Shown: positions 1-13,340, counted from the stretch's first letter. The stretch: 64,000 nt of DNA from Paramarasmius palmivorus (GCA_037176845.1 JAYKXP010000177.1:23724-87723); one strand, 5' to 3'. A program made the numbers and translations. Notes: generated by a model from the letters alone, not told the origin.

Positions 1-1328
1 TGCCCGACTCATTCCAAGGACTACGTACACCGTGTTGGACGAACAAGCTCTGATACAACGCCTGTTTTACAGTTATGGTCTGGTGCTTGTGGAGGAGCAA
101 AATCAATGACACAGCTCATCGTTATTCCGAGCGATGCAAGGAATAGGAGGTTCAGCTATTTATTCTGGCGTCGTCGTGACGATTAGTACCATTGTTCCGA
201 CAGTGAGCAAGGTTTTGATTCGTCCCGCATCTATTGCTAAGTATCCTATAGGAAATAATTGGTTCCTATACGTCTATTATCGGAACAGTTTTCACCATGA
301 GTAGCGTGTCAGGACCACTGATAGGTGGTGCAATTGTAGAAAACACGCACTGGGGTGAGTATCCACTCTCTCACGTTATTATTTGGACTGACCGAGTATC
401 TTGCAGGATGGATTTTCTTCGTCAACTTGCCTATCGGTGCTGTTGGTTCAGCGCTATTGTTCTATGCTCTCAGTGACCCTGATCTGGGGCCTATGAGCCT
501 CAAGAAGGTCAGCCAGAGGATAGATTGGTTGGGCAGCTTCTTGCTACTTGCAGCTGCAGTTCTTCTCGCATTTTCGGTATGTAAAACGACGCCTCTATTC
601 GTCCAAATGCTGAATCTCCGATCACTTAGCTCCAAGTCGGAGGCACAGACGGATACCCTTGGGTATCTGCCAAGGTTCTCGCCCCTCTTATCGTATCATT
701 CAGCATCTGGCCCGTTTTCCTCTATGTCGAGACTCGCCATCCCGATCCTATTGTTCCATTGCGTCTATTCCGTGTCCGCAATGTCTGCTTTATCTTGATC
801 TTCACGCTCGCATTGGGAGCTGGTCTGTTTACACATACCATCTTCCTTCCTCAGCGCATGCAAGTCGTCGATGGGCTCTCCCCGGTCACCGCCGGTGTAC
901 GCATGCTACCCTTGCTCCTTCTCCTTGGATTCCTCAGCCCCTTCGCTGGCGCTGCAGTCATGATCACGAAAAGCTATCGACCTCTTATGTGGTTCGCCTC
1001 TGATATTGTGGACCCGGTCGAAGTAGCTGAGGCGTCCGAATCAGGCGCTGTAGCTGCCGTACCTGGTGAGACGGATGTGCCGAAAGCGACAGTATCAGAC
1101 GTGGTGGACCCAGTCAAAGTGGTTGATGAAGGGACGGCATCTGATACTGTGGACCCGATACGAGTGGTCGAGACACACGAATCAGGTCTTGAGACCGGCG
1201 CATCTGGCGACGGGACTGTTTTGAAACCGACATTCGATGTCGACCAGGTGAAAGTGGCTGAGGCACCCGAATCAGGTCCAGACGCTGTGGAAAAGGCTGG
1301 AACGGAGGATATGGTACAAAAGTCGTGA
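1..1328 (+). pseudogene. MFS transporter (14-helix DHA2 type), truncated and frameshifted
   Basis: This is the middle of a major facilitator exporter, a plasma-membrane family that moves drugs or metabolites by proton antiport. An exon starting near 73 reads GACGGAKSMTQLIVI, and the next family motif, RAMQGIGGSAIYS, continues one base out of register, so a base has been inserted near 127. Introns 203-251, 355-406 and 577-629 remove cleanly and give SGPLIGGAIVENTHW, then GWIFFVNLPIGAVGSALL, then helices up to about 990. The family normally continues with several more helices. Here the frame runs into an acidic repeat tail and stops at 1328. The 5' end is outside the window. The membrane part is clear; loss of function is my inference from the frameshift and truncation. 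Confidence 0.8.
998..1310 (+). repeat. Degenerate tandem repeat coding an acidic tail (VDPVxV...ESG units)
   Basis: Three to four imperfect copies of a unit of about 60-100 bp follow the last transporter helix. Each encodes a variant of VDPVEVAEASESG. Copies begin near 1005, 1095, 1150 and 1240. The reading frame stays open through all copies, so expansion occurred by codon-sized steps, but no known domain matches. Confidence 0.6.
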
Positions 1329-1564
1329 AGGACTTGCACGATAGCCTACTTATGCATTCGCTGCTTGTTTTATGAAGCATTATGAATATCTAGAGTACGA
1401 ATCAGATAATGTGTACTGTAGGCCAATGGCGAGCCAGAAGACTTCCCTAATAGGAAGAAATGATTTCGGCACCGAAACACACGTGAGTGGTGAATGACCT
1501 GGAGACGCGTAACGTCACAGACTGAGACTCCTATTCTCTCTTTTCTACCATTACCATCCAGATC

Positions 1565-3971
1565 ATGGTTAGACGTTCCAAACGACTAGAAAGCGCAAAG
1601 GCCAATGCACCCCAGAAAGCTACCACCAAATTGGGGAAAACAAGCAAGAGTGACTCGAATCGGAAAACGAAAAACACGTCCAGGCCGACCGCAAAAAAAG
1701 CCAAAACGGGATCTACTAGCAAGAACGTTGCACAGCCAGAAGTTTCACTCAGGAACTCTGATATTCGTGGGCTGCTTCAGAAATTTTTAAAGGATGCTCC
1801 TTTAGATGTCATGCTAGAGGTGCGTCATACAGCCTTGGAGGCCATTCTGATGCTACTACTTACTGTGACATAGATTCTCGCGCATCTGAGTCCCCGAGAC
1901 ATACTAAATTTTGCTCGAACGAATACAGAAATGCGCCAGGTGCTCATGTCTCGAAACAACGCAATTATATGGCGAACGGCTATCAAAAATGCCAAATTAC
2001 CCCCCTCTTCCACAGGACTTGACAGTGCTTCAGTACGCTGCACTAGCTTTTGACACGTACTGCTATGTACGTGTAGTATTTTCTCCGTTTCCTGTAATCG
2101 CTCATTTTTGTCACTCGTTGATAGGCCTGCGGGCGAGGTGGTTGTGATAATATCATGTGGGAGTTTAGGGTTCGATGCCACAAAAAATGCATTGAGGAAC
2201 TGTAAGTTATTTGGACCTTCGAGGCACGCATGTGCACTTACGCGCTATTACAGGTTTCTCACTGAAAGAAAACTGCAGCAACAAGATTTCTGGACGTCAA
2301 GCATGGGTCAAATGATGCGGGACCTTGAGCCATCTATCCCGAAAGTTGACATACCTCGGAGGTACTGGGGCTCCAGTCAGGGATTTCTTCCGGAGATGCT
2401 TCAACGGTTGTCTATTGAGTATGCGGAGGTTGAGTACCATGAAGAGGAACGAAAGGCCTGGATAGGTGTGAAGACGAGGGAGTTTGACCAAATCAGAGAG
2501 GTTCGTCGGTTTGTCTCTACAGCGGTCCACAAATTGATGGGATGTTTTACAGAACAGCAGAGCGTGCAACGATTGGAAAAACGAACATGACATATTTCGC
2601 AAAGCGGATCGCGATGAGATTCGAGTACAGAGGACAGAAGAGTGAGTCAGATTAGTGATCGAACAATCCTGAACCCGTCCTTGTGTTCATTTCGCTGCAG
2701 TATTATCGACAGATTAGCAGAGCTTGGCTGGGACGATGATGACCTGAACCAGGCCCATATTATCTACCACCCGCTTGTTCACCAACCCAAAGAATTGACT
2801 GATCAAGGTACGGATTCCCTAAAAGTCTGTAGTGTACACAAACGCCTTATCACAACATGGCAGGATGGGACAAAAGTAAAGGAACGATTATCGAACACTT
2901 GGAAAGAAGGAGAGAAGAACGCATCGCCGAAAATCGCCGTGCAGTGTATGAGAAAAGATATCGTATAGTGCACCGAATCTACGAGCAATATTGCAAGGAA
3001 ACACCCTTTGGTACCATCTATCCGCCCGTTGGGTCCCTTATTACTCTATTGAAATCCACAGAAGAGCTGATTTGGAGCGTACCATGGGATGAGGAATTAT
3101 CCGAGGAACGAATCGCAGGGGATCTTCGCGATGAACTCCCCAGCCTTGTAGACAACTGGCAAAGTACAGCCGACGAAAGGCTTCTCGAATCTTTCGGTGG
3201 CTTGGTGGATAGGTCATCGGCTGGGACCATAGTTTGCGTATGCTTGCTTTGCAAGCAGCTATTGTGGGGTTCTAGGATCTACTTCCATTCTTGCTTCACT
3301 TCAGAATAGGCACACGGCAGACCAAACGTCTCGAAGCAAGAGAACTGGGCAACGTTCTTCGATCCCTTCCGTGAGTTGCGGTGGAGACCATGGACCCCTC
3401 AGGTCGAGTACTGCTCAACGGCCAGCGAAAATCTCAGAAAGATCGTCGACCTTTGCGGACTGGGGTCGACACCGAATGCTTTGTGGGGGTTGGAAAGGCT
3501 CGATCCCTTATTGGAGTGTGCAGAGTGTAGTAACGAGGATAAAGGAAGACTATTCATGCGCTGGAGTCGTGCTGTGAGTAATCTTCTGCTACGTCAAGAT
3601 CAGTTCTTACCACACATGTCCCTCCAGGTGCAACACGCGGAGGGAGCGAAGCACACAGTCTTTGGCCTCGCGGATGAGAACTTAAAGCTTCAGATTACCA
3701 GCCAAGAACGCGATCCTTATTCTAGTCATAGCGTTGGCTCGGGTTGCACACTTTGTGTCACTGACAGAACAATGCGGTACCGCAACATCAGAGGGCATCT
3801 ACAAGCCACGTAAGTCTTTCCTGACCGTACTCTTTTCACGTGTGGACCAACTCTCCTGCTATTAGGCATGGCTTACGCGAAGAAGAAATCAGGCGCGAGC
3901 ATTGGTATTGGGACGAGAACGAACCATGGAATAACTTGCACCCATTTCCTGTGAGGTACAAAGAAGCATAA
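1565..3971 (+). CDS. F-box domain protein, with one homopolymer frameshift
   Basis: A multi-exon F-box protein of a type common in mushrooms, expected to work as a substrate adaptor of an SCF ubiquitin ligase. The N-terminus (from ATG 1565) is basic and lysine/serine-rich, like a nuclear signal. The F-box follows: LLQKFLKDAPLDVMLEI and then LSPRDILNFARTN across the intron at about 1819-1873. Further on is a Cys motif (CGRGGCDNIMWEF...CHKKC), then ERRREERIAENR, and a C-terminus ending NLHPFPVRYKEA at stop 3971. At least seven introns splice in register. The exception is a run of six C at 2000-2005: five C would keep the frame from KLPP to LPQDLTVLQYAALAF. It is therefore either a sequencing error or a recent pseudogene. 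Confidence 0.75.
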
Positions 3972-3979
3972 CGCTAATG

Positions 3980-3997
3980 TATATGTATATACATATA
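3980..3997. repeat. 18-bp perfect AT palindrome
   Basis: TATATGTATATACATATA reads the same on both strands. It lies eight bases beyond the stop of the F-box gene, so it may act in 3' end formation, but nothing else supports that. Confidence 0.5.
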
Positions 3998-4557
3998 ATA
4001 GGAATCCTAAAGAAAGCAAATTGAAATTAGCAGAAGTTCAACACAGAACTAAGCTTGAATACAAGAATCAGAGAGAAGATTGTGTCGTTTAGACACAGTC
4101 ACGGAAAAGCGCACTGTTGGTTCTAACACCTTCAGGCCTTTTCTCCTTGTTCAAAAGAAGTGATACAGGAGTTTTCATCGCGCAAAATGTTAACAGAGGA
4201 AGAGGGTATGGCACTCACAGTGTAGTCAACCAAACTTTCTCTTGTGTTTCGTGTCCATTTATCTCCAGACTGATCTTAGTGTATTATTCAATCTGAAAGC
4301 GCGGAATTTCACGCAAATGGAATGCCTGAGGGTCCAACAGGTCAGCGGAGGAAGGGCATGACATTGGGAATAACCCACCTCCACAAAGATTAACAGGCTC
4401 GAGCATCTATACATACCCGTAGTGAATATAAGTCCTGGAACCTTTCAAACGTGTCGGCACGTTTGCGCTGAGGAGACTGTCGGGTGGTGGTGGTATGAGT
4501 CGAAGGAGTACTCAGGGAGACGCGGTTCCGTGCCGAATCATCTTGCTCTTTACCACC
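3998..4557. other. Intergenic, no gene seen
   Basis: No frame continues with splice signals. The last part should contain the original promoter of the DDX41-like gene, because its natural start codon at 4558 is preserved. Confidence 0.4.
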
Positions 4558-6286
<1,729 letters not shown>

Positions 6287-6325
6287 CCCCTCCTCTCATG
6301 CTTAACTTCCTCTGACGCGACTAAT

Positions 6326-7338
6326 GCCGGTGGTGTATACGATTTTTACTCGATTAGCGACGAAATCAGTAAACTGGCATGGTCTGAATTCATCTTCTCT
6401 GACGCCCTTTCGCCCATCAACGACTTCTTGTTGGAATCCGTCGAGCCTGAAGTAAGGCAAAACATTCGCAGAGTTAATAGACATCCAAGTGTCGCGCAGT
6501 GGGCCGGCGGTAACGAGATTGAAGACTTCGCAATTGCCACAAATACCTCGCTAGATAATGGCACTATCTACCTGAACGAGGTGCGTTTCACACTTCGGAT
6601 TGTGCGTTATGCTGAGACACGGTCCGTTCTAGTTTGTTTTCATGTTCCAGGATTTCTTACATGACATAGCCTTATCGGAAACGCGTTCGGTGAGGCGCTC
6701 CAGCACGTTGTGTTAGTGCCCTACTCACGAAGTGGAGATAGGTTCCCTACACGGATTGCTCAACAACTCGAGGAGGTTTGTCTTTGGATCCCTATATTCT
6801 GAGGCTCGACAACAAGTCCTACGGAAACCTATACGGGAACTCTGGTCAGTCGCATTTTCAAGGTATTCTTTATCTACTAATGTAACATTTGATCAGAGCG
6901 TTTCGACTACGACGCCAGCCGTGCATTTGACTACAGTACCTATCCCGTCTCAAGGTATGCGTTTTGCTCAATCGAAGGTCGTAATACACATCCCGCGTTA
7001 GATTCGTTAATGAGTTTTGGTAAACGACTATCCTGACATGACTGTACAGCTTGCTTAACATGACCCCACAGATTCCATTCAACGCGCTCTTTTTATACCT
7101 GGCAGGAAGCTTTGACATCCCCAGAAGACTTCTCCTTCAACCCGACAGTCGTGATGTCCCGAGACCATCATCCACCTGCAAGCGGGCTTGCATTCCCTAA
7201 TCCTAACGCTCCCGAAGGCCAACGGGAAATGACAGAAGCTGTTGAAATGAGGCTGCCTCGACCTGGTACCTCACACTCGAACCACACCTTTGCCCAATGG
7301 TGCTACAGCACCCAAGTCTTCCAGGCGCTGACTATCAC
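6326..7338 (+). pseudogene. Beta-mannosidase (GH2) internal fragment containing the catalytic core
   Basis: The sequence matches the (beta/alpha)8 core of fungal GH2 beta-mannosidases, which release mannose from beta-linked oligosaccharides. It reads YDFYSISDEISKLAWSEF, then VRQNIRRVNRHPSVAQWAGG and NEIEDFAI, where the Glu of GNE is the family's acid/base. Introns starting at about 6580, 6690, 6845, 6955 and 7019 splice in frame to SVPYTDCSTTRGGLSLDPY, YNASRAFDYSTYPVSRF-like sequence and NEFGFHS, whose Glu is the nucleophile. It ends at TFAQWCYSTQVFQALTIT near 7338. The N-terminal sugar-binding and jelly-roll domains and the C-terminus are missing. Preserved introns mean the piece moved as DNA, not through mRNA. 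It continues in frame into the next feature. Confidence 0.85.
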
Positions 7339-8293
7339 GCCCCATTCTGGCGGACACTTACAGTATCTCCAGCTCCTCCTCGACCACGCCGTCTTGCCCC
7401 TCAATATCTCCATCCATTTCAGCCGCTGGGATCACGGCAAACCTCGAAACCATGCTGCTCCCAATCCCCAAGAGGATACCTCCTGCCAGTGCCTCACCAT
7501 GCCCGCCAGCAAACCCCGGCGCTCGCTCACCTTTCGCAGCCTAATTCACGGGGTTCAAGGCACGACATACTTTCTTAACGACCTAACCCTACCAACGGCA
7601 CTCGCTCATACCACGTCTATTGTCGTGAGAGCAACCAGCGCCTTCCATACCGACTCTGAGGTCGAAACGCTTTTTAAGCTTCTACCGTGGAAAATCACCC
7701 AACTTTCGCTGGAACTCAACGCCTGGACTCACGGAACCACTACCTTCAGCTCACCCCATCCGTTGCCGAAAGTGACGCAACTCACTTTGAGCACCAGCTC
7801 GCGAGGTGTCCTACCCATTCTCGCTCTCCTCCCCAACCTTCGAACAGCCCACTTGATCATATCTCAGTATGAGACTGAAACCAGCGAAGACATCTCCAAA
7901 TGCGGACATCGTTCACGTACAGTCGGTCTCCCCCTAGCGCGATCTTTGACTATAACAATGATCACTTCATATCCCACTTCCACCAATACCAAAAACTACA
8001 ATCAACGCAATGGGAAGCACTTTCGTGACTTTTGTAGTCACCTTTCACCCCGAGGTCTCCAGTCCCTGACTTTGGAATGGTGCCTTGCCATGTGTTTCGC
8101 CGACCCCGGATATGTTCGCGACGGCTTTCAAAATCTCCTGTCCAGGACATCTCCAACCCTTCAGAAATCGACTTTCTTGCATGGCGCCAATCGCAACCTT
8201 CACAAACCCCACGCGTTTCACACTTTCCTCGAACAATGTAGCATATCTTCCGCAATTCTTCAATTTAAAGTAATCCCTGCACCCAGTCCGTAG
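7339..8293 (+). pseudogene. F-box/LRR-like protein C-terminal fragment fused to the mannosidase piece
   Basis: The open frame that carries the mannosidase core runs on without stop for another 318 codons to 8293. The new part is a leucine-rich, beta-strand-like sequence: HLQYLQLLLDHAVLPLNISI, VETLFKLLPWKITQLSLEL, PKVTQLTLSTSSRGVLPIL and GLQSLTLEWCLAM. It resembles the C-terminal half of the F-box/LRR-like genes at 10.9-13.3 kb on the other strand (compare LVTNFSLITSAAGCLPIL there). No F-box is present, as expected for a 5'-truncated piece. If the whole 4.5-8.3 kb mosaic is transcribed, this would be its 3' end. Function of the fusion is unknown. Confidence 0.6.
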
Positions 8294-8490
8294 AAAACCT
8301 ATGTAGATAGAGCCGATGTACGCCCTTCCTCAAGCTTCTACCTGCTTCTACCTATCTACGTACTACGCCGAACTATCAATACATTGCCTTTTCTGTCCTG
8401 TGGCAGTGCTATTTGCCGAACCAATCGGGGCAATCTAAATATATGACTCTACCTTCTTGTCGTCTTCGTTTGCATCTCATCTTATGGGCC

Positions 8491-10109
8491 ATGATGGAGA
8501 AACGGACCAAAAAACACGTTCAACTCCCCATTACAGACAAACAAAAGGCACGCTTCAGCGATCTCTACAACAAACGCGATGAACGGTTCACCCTGCAATG
8601 GCTTCTTGAAAACACCGAAGTAAGACTCCCATGGACTGTAGTCGATAAATCCTTGATCTTAAGATGAGTAGGAGTGTCAACGGTGTGCGGATCGCGGAAG
8701 AGACTGTGAAATGCCAGGAGGAGCGGCGACAAGGTGCAAACCTTGTTCAGCCAGTGGTTCGTGCCCCAAAACCGCCCAGGCCAGGAAGGCGCGCATCATT
8801 CACCACATGTCGATTTCCTCCGAGGTCTACGACGCGTTATTGGATTGGTATGTCACTTCGGAGGAAGGTCAGGAGGCCCTGTCACAGGATACTACCAAGA
8901 AGTCGAATTCTTCGCCCCTCACAAAGTCAACTTCTTCGCCCCTCAAAAAGTCAACTTCTTCGCAGAAAACAACCAAGAACGACACGCACAAGACCAAAAC
9001 TCAGGTATTCCTAATAACGTTTGGACGTCCTCTTTGGCTTACCATCACCCAGTCCAACCCAGCAGCCCCTACATCAACCAAGAGAATCCGCAAGGTACGT
9101 ACTCAACCTGTATGCCCTGAAAGAAGCTAATATTTGCACAAGATGCATTGTTCAGCTCCTGAATCGCCGTCTCCTGAACCCACCGTACAGAACCCACCTC
9201 CGGCCAAAAGGGCACGCCGAGCAAGTCCAGTAAGTCGGCTCTTTCATGCAACACACCAACGCTCACATATTACCACTTTCACAGGCCGGAAATGATGTAT
9301 CCCGTGAACCGACACCTTCAACACGAAAGGCACGTAAGCAGAGAATTGTAAGCGTCTCTTGTCGCGTTCAATGCCACTTACTAAACGTCTGGCAGGAATC
9401 GGAATCCGACGCATCCGATACTGAAATCTCAGCAGCTAAACCCACTCGACCAGAACGACAGACAGAGGATCAACTATTCAAACGCCCGGACACTACCCAA
9501 GTTTTTGCTCGCTTCATTAAACCCACTCTCGGAGTCTCCAAAACATCGAAGACGGTACCAATGGTGCCTTCTAGCGTCAGTCCGTCTGCAACCAGTTCGC
9601 CTGCCACCAATCCGCCTGCCACCAGTCCGCCTGCCACTAGTCTGCTACCCGCTAGCGGTCACCGTACCCCCGACGCTGCTTGCGCATCTCTGACAATCCG
9701 GAGTGACTCAGTGACCCCCTCGCATTCCAAACTCAACCCAAGCTGTCAATCTTCCCGCTATCACACCCCCGTTGAATCCATAGCCCCCTTCGAAGGCGCG
9801 AACAATCAATCTTCCCTGGATCCTCCGCCTCCCAATCAACGCCCAAGCACTTCTCAGTAAGTCCCCTCGATTTTCTCCTTAACGTTCTACTGATACACAA
9901 CCGTCAGAACTCCTGCATCCAGCTGCAACCCTGGTCGACGTCCCGTTGATAACGATGATAAATTCATATCTCGACTATGCGATGTCAAGCGTTCATTCGA
10001 GGATGTATCCAGTGATTTGCGATTTGACAGGTGTTCTGGTGGAGAAGCTCTCGGCCGACTCAATACAGCAATCGATGCCTTTCATTCCGTTCTCAAACCC
10101 CATGTCTAG
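8491..10109 (+). CDS. Zn2Cys6-like nuclear protein of unknown function
   Basis: Starts at ATG 8491 (or 8494) with MEKRTKKHVQLPITDKQKAR. Exons joined by short introns (about 8622-8673, 9004-9051, 9095-9142, 9229-9284, 9350-9396, 9859-9907) give one frame ending FHSVLKPHV at 10109. Exon 2 holds a cysteine cluster, CQRCADRGRDCEMPGG then CKPCSASGSC, spaced C-x2-C-x6-C-x9-C-x2-C-x5-C. This is close to the fungal Zn2Cys6 DNA-binding cluster but one residue short before the last Cys. The remainder is Ser/Pro/Thr-rich with two small tandem repeats and basic patches (PPAKRARRASP), like a nuclear regulator. A DNA-binding role is possible but not shown. All exons are open, so this gene looks intact. Confidence 0.75.
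8900..8965 (+). repeat. 24-bp coding tandem repeat (KSTSSPL units)
   Basis: Two full copies and part of a third of a 24-bp unit encode KSNSSPLT, KSTSSPLK and KSTSSQ inside the Zn2Cys6-like gene. The frame is kept. Confidence 0.7.
9579..9638 (+). repeat. 15-bp coding tandem repeat (SPPAT units), four copies
   Basis: Four 15-bp units encode SPSAT, SSPAT, NPPAT and SPPAT in the low-complexity C-terminal half of the Zn2Cys6-like gene. Length variation by whole units would keep the frame. Confidence 0.75.
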
Positions 10110-10449
10110 ACACGTCCACCTGTCTCTATATTTGCACTCGTACAGTCAGATCGTTCGCACATTGATTATGGACTTACCCGCGCACTTTGTATTCTCTGTT
10201 CCACCCTACGTCATCGCAATCACTGGGCGTCTATATGCCGAGTTCTGCATTTGCTCCTCTTGTAATTGATCGACTCTATGTAACGTACCTTGTAGCGTAC
10301 CTATCCGAACCACCGATATAGCAGTTTCTTCGATGCCAACCAGTTTCTATTGTTGTCTCTAGCATGAATAAAAGTGAGGATATGCTCTATACAGGGCACT
10401 CGAAAGGAACCGACGCGACTAGCAGACCAATCAAAGCCAATTACGCCAT

Positions 10450-10501
10450 CTCTCTCCCTCTCTCTCTCCCTCTCTCTCTCTCTCTCTCACTCTCTCTCTC
10501 A
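10450..10501. repeat. (TC)n microsatellite
   Basis: A pyrimidine tract made of TC dinucleotides with occasional CC or CA interruptions. It sits in the 10110-10662 gap between genes, where I see no other feature. Confidence 0.9.
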
Positions 10502-10662
10502 GTACCATCCTTCTTCTCCCTCCAACATTTACTCCAATGAATCACGCTCAGAAGATGCAGAAGAAGCATCAACCGTTGGAGTACGCACAATTTCACTCTT
10601 TACTTACACGGTATGAGATGCCCTACTTAGCAGGTGTCATTCTCGAAAATGAAAAGTTCCAT

Positions 10663-10782
10663 ACATTCTCCGTCTACCTTGCGAAATCATCCTAGAGATC
10701 GTACGCAGGGTTATTCCTGCAGAAATCCTTATAGGCAAACCAGAATTGGAAGAAATGGACAGTCAAATGCCATTTATGAGCA
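10663..10782 (+). pseudogene. Isolated F-box N-terminal piece
   Basis: The frame reads YILRLPCEIILEIVRRVIPA then EILIGKPELEEMD, the typical start of an F-box, and ends at a GTAAGT donor near 10783. No upstream start in the same frame (a TGA precedes it) and no matching downstream exon on this strand are visible. The nearest LRR body lies on the opposite strand. It may be a stranded exon of a rearranged F-box gene. Confidence 0.45.
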
Positions 10783-10890
10783 GTAAGTAGCTACATGAAG
10801 CGAATACAAGTGTTTTTGAAGCCTATCTAAGGAACGTCGAGGGCGCAGTATAATCAAGGTGAGGGAGGTTCCACCTGTAATATAACAGAG

Positions 10891-12246
10891 TTAGAGACAA
10901 TACAACGTACACATGACATTCATACTCACAAAAAACAAGGCACCATATTCTTCCATTGCTGTCTTCGAGTGGGCGGAGGTTTTGAAACCAGTGGGCGGAC
11001 ACCACCTAATAATGAGAACGTTCGGATCGAGATTGAGTCGAGCAATCATGTCGAGGAAAATGCGATACGGATGTGTATTGTCCCGCTTTGCCTGACGGTG
11101 CACACCTACTCGACGATCAATGACCTCGACCTGGCGAAGCTGAGTGGAGGTAGTCAGCAGATGCTCGAGGGGTGCCATCATTGTCGATGGCATGTCTGAG
11201 GTGTACGACGCCCAGTCAATGGTCAATGTTTGGAGCTTCGGTGCTTGGATCAGTCCCACAACATGGAGTTGAGTGGTAAGAGCCTCGCTTGGGCAGGTGG
11301 CTGGAAGGACTAAGGAGAGCAAGTGGGGGAGTGCGATTGGCGTTTCAGGAATAGCAGTGGGCTGGTCGACCTCCACGCATTTATAGGTAAGGGAGGTGAT
11401 GTTTGGGAAGGTCAAAATGGTGTAGACTAACGTCTCGGCGCACGAGTGATAATGAAGAGAGGTGACAAGTGGGAGTGATGGCATTTCGTCGCCGTAATAG
11501 GGTGAAGGTAGGGACTGAGGAATGGTGATGCTAAAGTTCGCCCCAGTGAATCCTTCTTTCTCGAGATGCCGCAATATCTGTAGGGTCACAGTGCTAAGGA
11601 TAGGTGTGTAGAAGTCGATAGAAATGGTATTTAGGGTGGGCTGTGAGAAAACCGTTGGGGTGAAAGTGGGATCTCGGTGAAAGAGCGCTTGGATGAGGTC
11701 GCTATCCCCTTCGACTTCGATCGACGCGATTGGCTTTTGTAATATCCTTTGGAGGCAAAGACACTGGGTGTATCCGCCAGTTCGGACGTGAGGCTGATGC
11801 CGAGAATTATCGATGAGCGAGTCGACTGTGACAACAAGGTGAATGGGAAGGGTCGATGTGTGTTCGAGGATGAAATCCAGGCATTCAATCAGTGAATCCG
11901 GGTGATGAGTGCAGTTCACGGGACGACGGACGAAGATTCGATTGAACATTGGTGGGCAGGACAAGACTGCGGCTCTGAGGCGTGAGGAGATATGTGCGAG
12001 GGTAAATGGTGTAGTAAAACGTGTGGTAGGTTCATTGGGTGAGATTCGGGGACCGAGTGGATGGGTAAACCGGATTCCTGGACACTGGACGGCTTCAAGA
12101 AAGATTTTCTGGAGAATCTCTGTGGGGCAGCGACAAATGGGCTGATCGTCATTGGCATTTGGGGATCTGGGTCAAAGAGCAAGGGCGTTCAGCGTGGCTT
12201 ACACAGAGATAAAGACTACGCACCGGTTGGCCTGACGCGTATCCAT
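10891..12246 (-). CDS. F-box/LRR-like protein
   Basis: Read from the right, the gene starts near 12246 (MDTRQANRCVVF, then a short intron) and continues with an F-box, RCPTEILQKIFLEAVQ, followed by HISSRLRAAVLSCPPMFNRI. The body is a leucine-rich region: LNTISIDFYTPILSTVTLQI, LLSLVLPATCPSEALTTQL and LQTLTIDWASYTSDMPS. It stops at 10891. The layout (F-box, then weak LRRs, about 420 residues) is that of the large F-box families of mushrooms, presumed SCF ubiquitin-ligase adaptors. The proposed first intron is only about 36 nt, so the exact start is uncertain. The last 15 residues could belong to an unspliced intron. Confidence 0.65.
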
Positions 12247-12628
12247 GATGCACTGGTTAGATAGGGCAACGCGCAAGCGAGACAAGTGAGCGAGCGGGGA
12301 GAAATGAGCCAAAGGACTACGAGGAAGGTGGGAAGGAAGAGAGGTGAGACGGACGCGATTTTTTGTTTGTGCCTCACGACAAAATAGCAAAACACAGCTG
12401 ACATAACAATCGGAAACAAAATTGGGAATGGTATAGACATATTTGCTAGATCCACTAAGATGGCTTAAGATAGCCGGATTCAAACGAGTCATTGATCATG
12501 TAAACCATTTGAAAAAAGGGAATTGGGCGAATCGCCACCTGTACGATGGAAACTTAGCGGCTGATCGCGGTGGCTGGGTGACGTAATAAAGAATTGTATT
12601 GGGAAGGAAGTGGCATTGGGCTTAACGT
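12247..12628. other. Intergenic, no gene seen
   Basis: No coding frame with splice sites was found on either strand. It probably holds the promoter of the leftward F-box gene. Confidence 0.35.
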
Positions 12629-13340
12629 CTACGACGGTACAGGAGACATGTCTAGCGTATGTACATCCCATAAATCGCTCGAAGGAGAGCCTGAGGAACC
12701 CCACATCACTGGACTGTGTGAGGTCCACATGGGCTGACCCAGCCATTGATATTCGAGGAGTCGAGGATCTACATCGGCTTCGACAAGTATTGGGGAGATG
12801 TCTGCCGCATCGAAATTGGAGGATGAGTGGTTTCGAAGAACGATACTGGCGAGGGCCTGCTGACATCGTGAGAGGAAGCTCTTCAAGGCAGTGCGGAGAT
12901 CATAAGAATCTGTGGGCGAGGAGTCGAGATACCAGTCAATGACGAGTGTCTGCAACGAAGGAGCATGTAGAAGAGCTAGAAATCGAGGTAGATGAAAGGA
13001 GGATGGTACGGAGATGGTGACAATAAGGTAAGTGAGATTTGGAAGCTGGACGGGGGCTTGGAAAGGGGAATGATCTCTGAGGTAACGTTCGCCATGGGCG
13101 AGATCTAAGCGGGCGGTATGAAAATTTGGCATTCGGTGGAGAATGGGTAGGCAACCGGCAGCGCTTGTGATCAGGGAAAAATTCGTAACAAGTGGAAGTG
13201 CTGGTGGTGGATGTGTAGCTGAGTGGGGGTGAGGAACCCAACCCCAATTGCCTAAATCCAGACGTGCATGACATCCCTTGCGCGACAGGACAGTCAGGAG
13301 AGAGTCGAAGGTGGGCGTGTAGGCGCCGAGACGGTGGGTA
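12629..13340 (-). pseudogene. F-box/LRR-like fragment, 5' end missing
   Basis: A single frame reads FDSLLTVLSRKG, then PALPLVTNFSLITSAAGC, ILHRMPNFHTARLDLAHGER, LPNLTYLIVTISVPSSFH and LQTLVIDWYLDSSPTDSYDL, stopping at 12629. It is clearly related to the LRR body of the gene at 10891-12246 (IDWYLDS versus IDWASYTS) and to the fragment at 7339-8293. No F-box is found to its right: the frame runs into the 36-bp repeat array near 13340 and meets a stop. The 5' part seems to have been replaced by the array. Confidence 0.6.

Noticed and set aside
974..1339. Minus-strand frame opposite the transporter tail
   Set aside because: It is the antisense of a repeat-coding tail; the plus strand continues the transporter frame, so that one is preferred.
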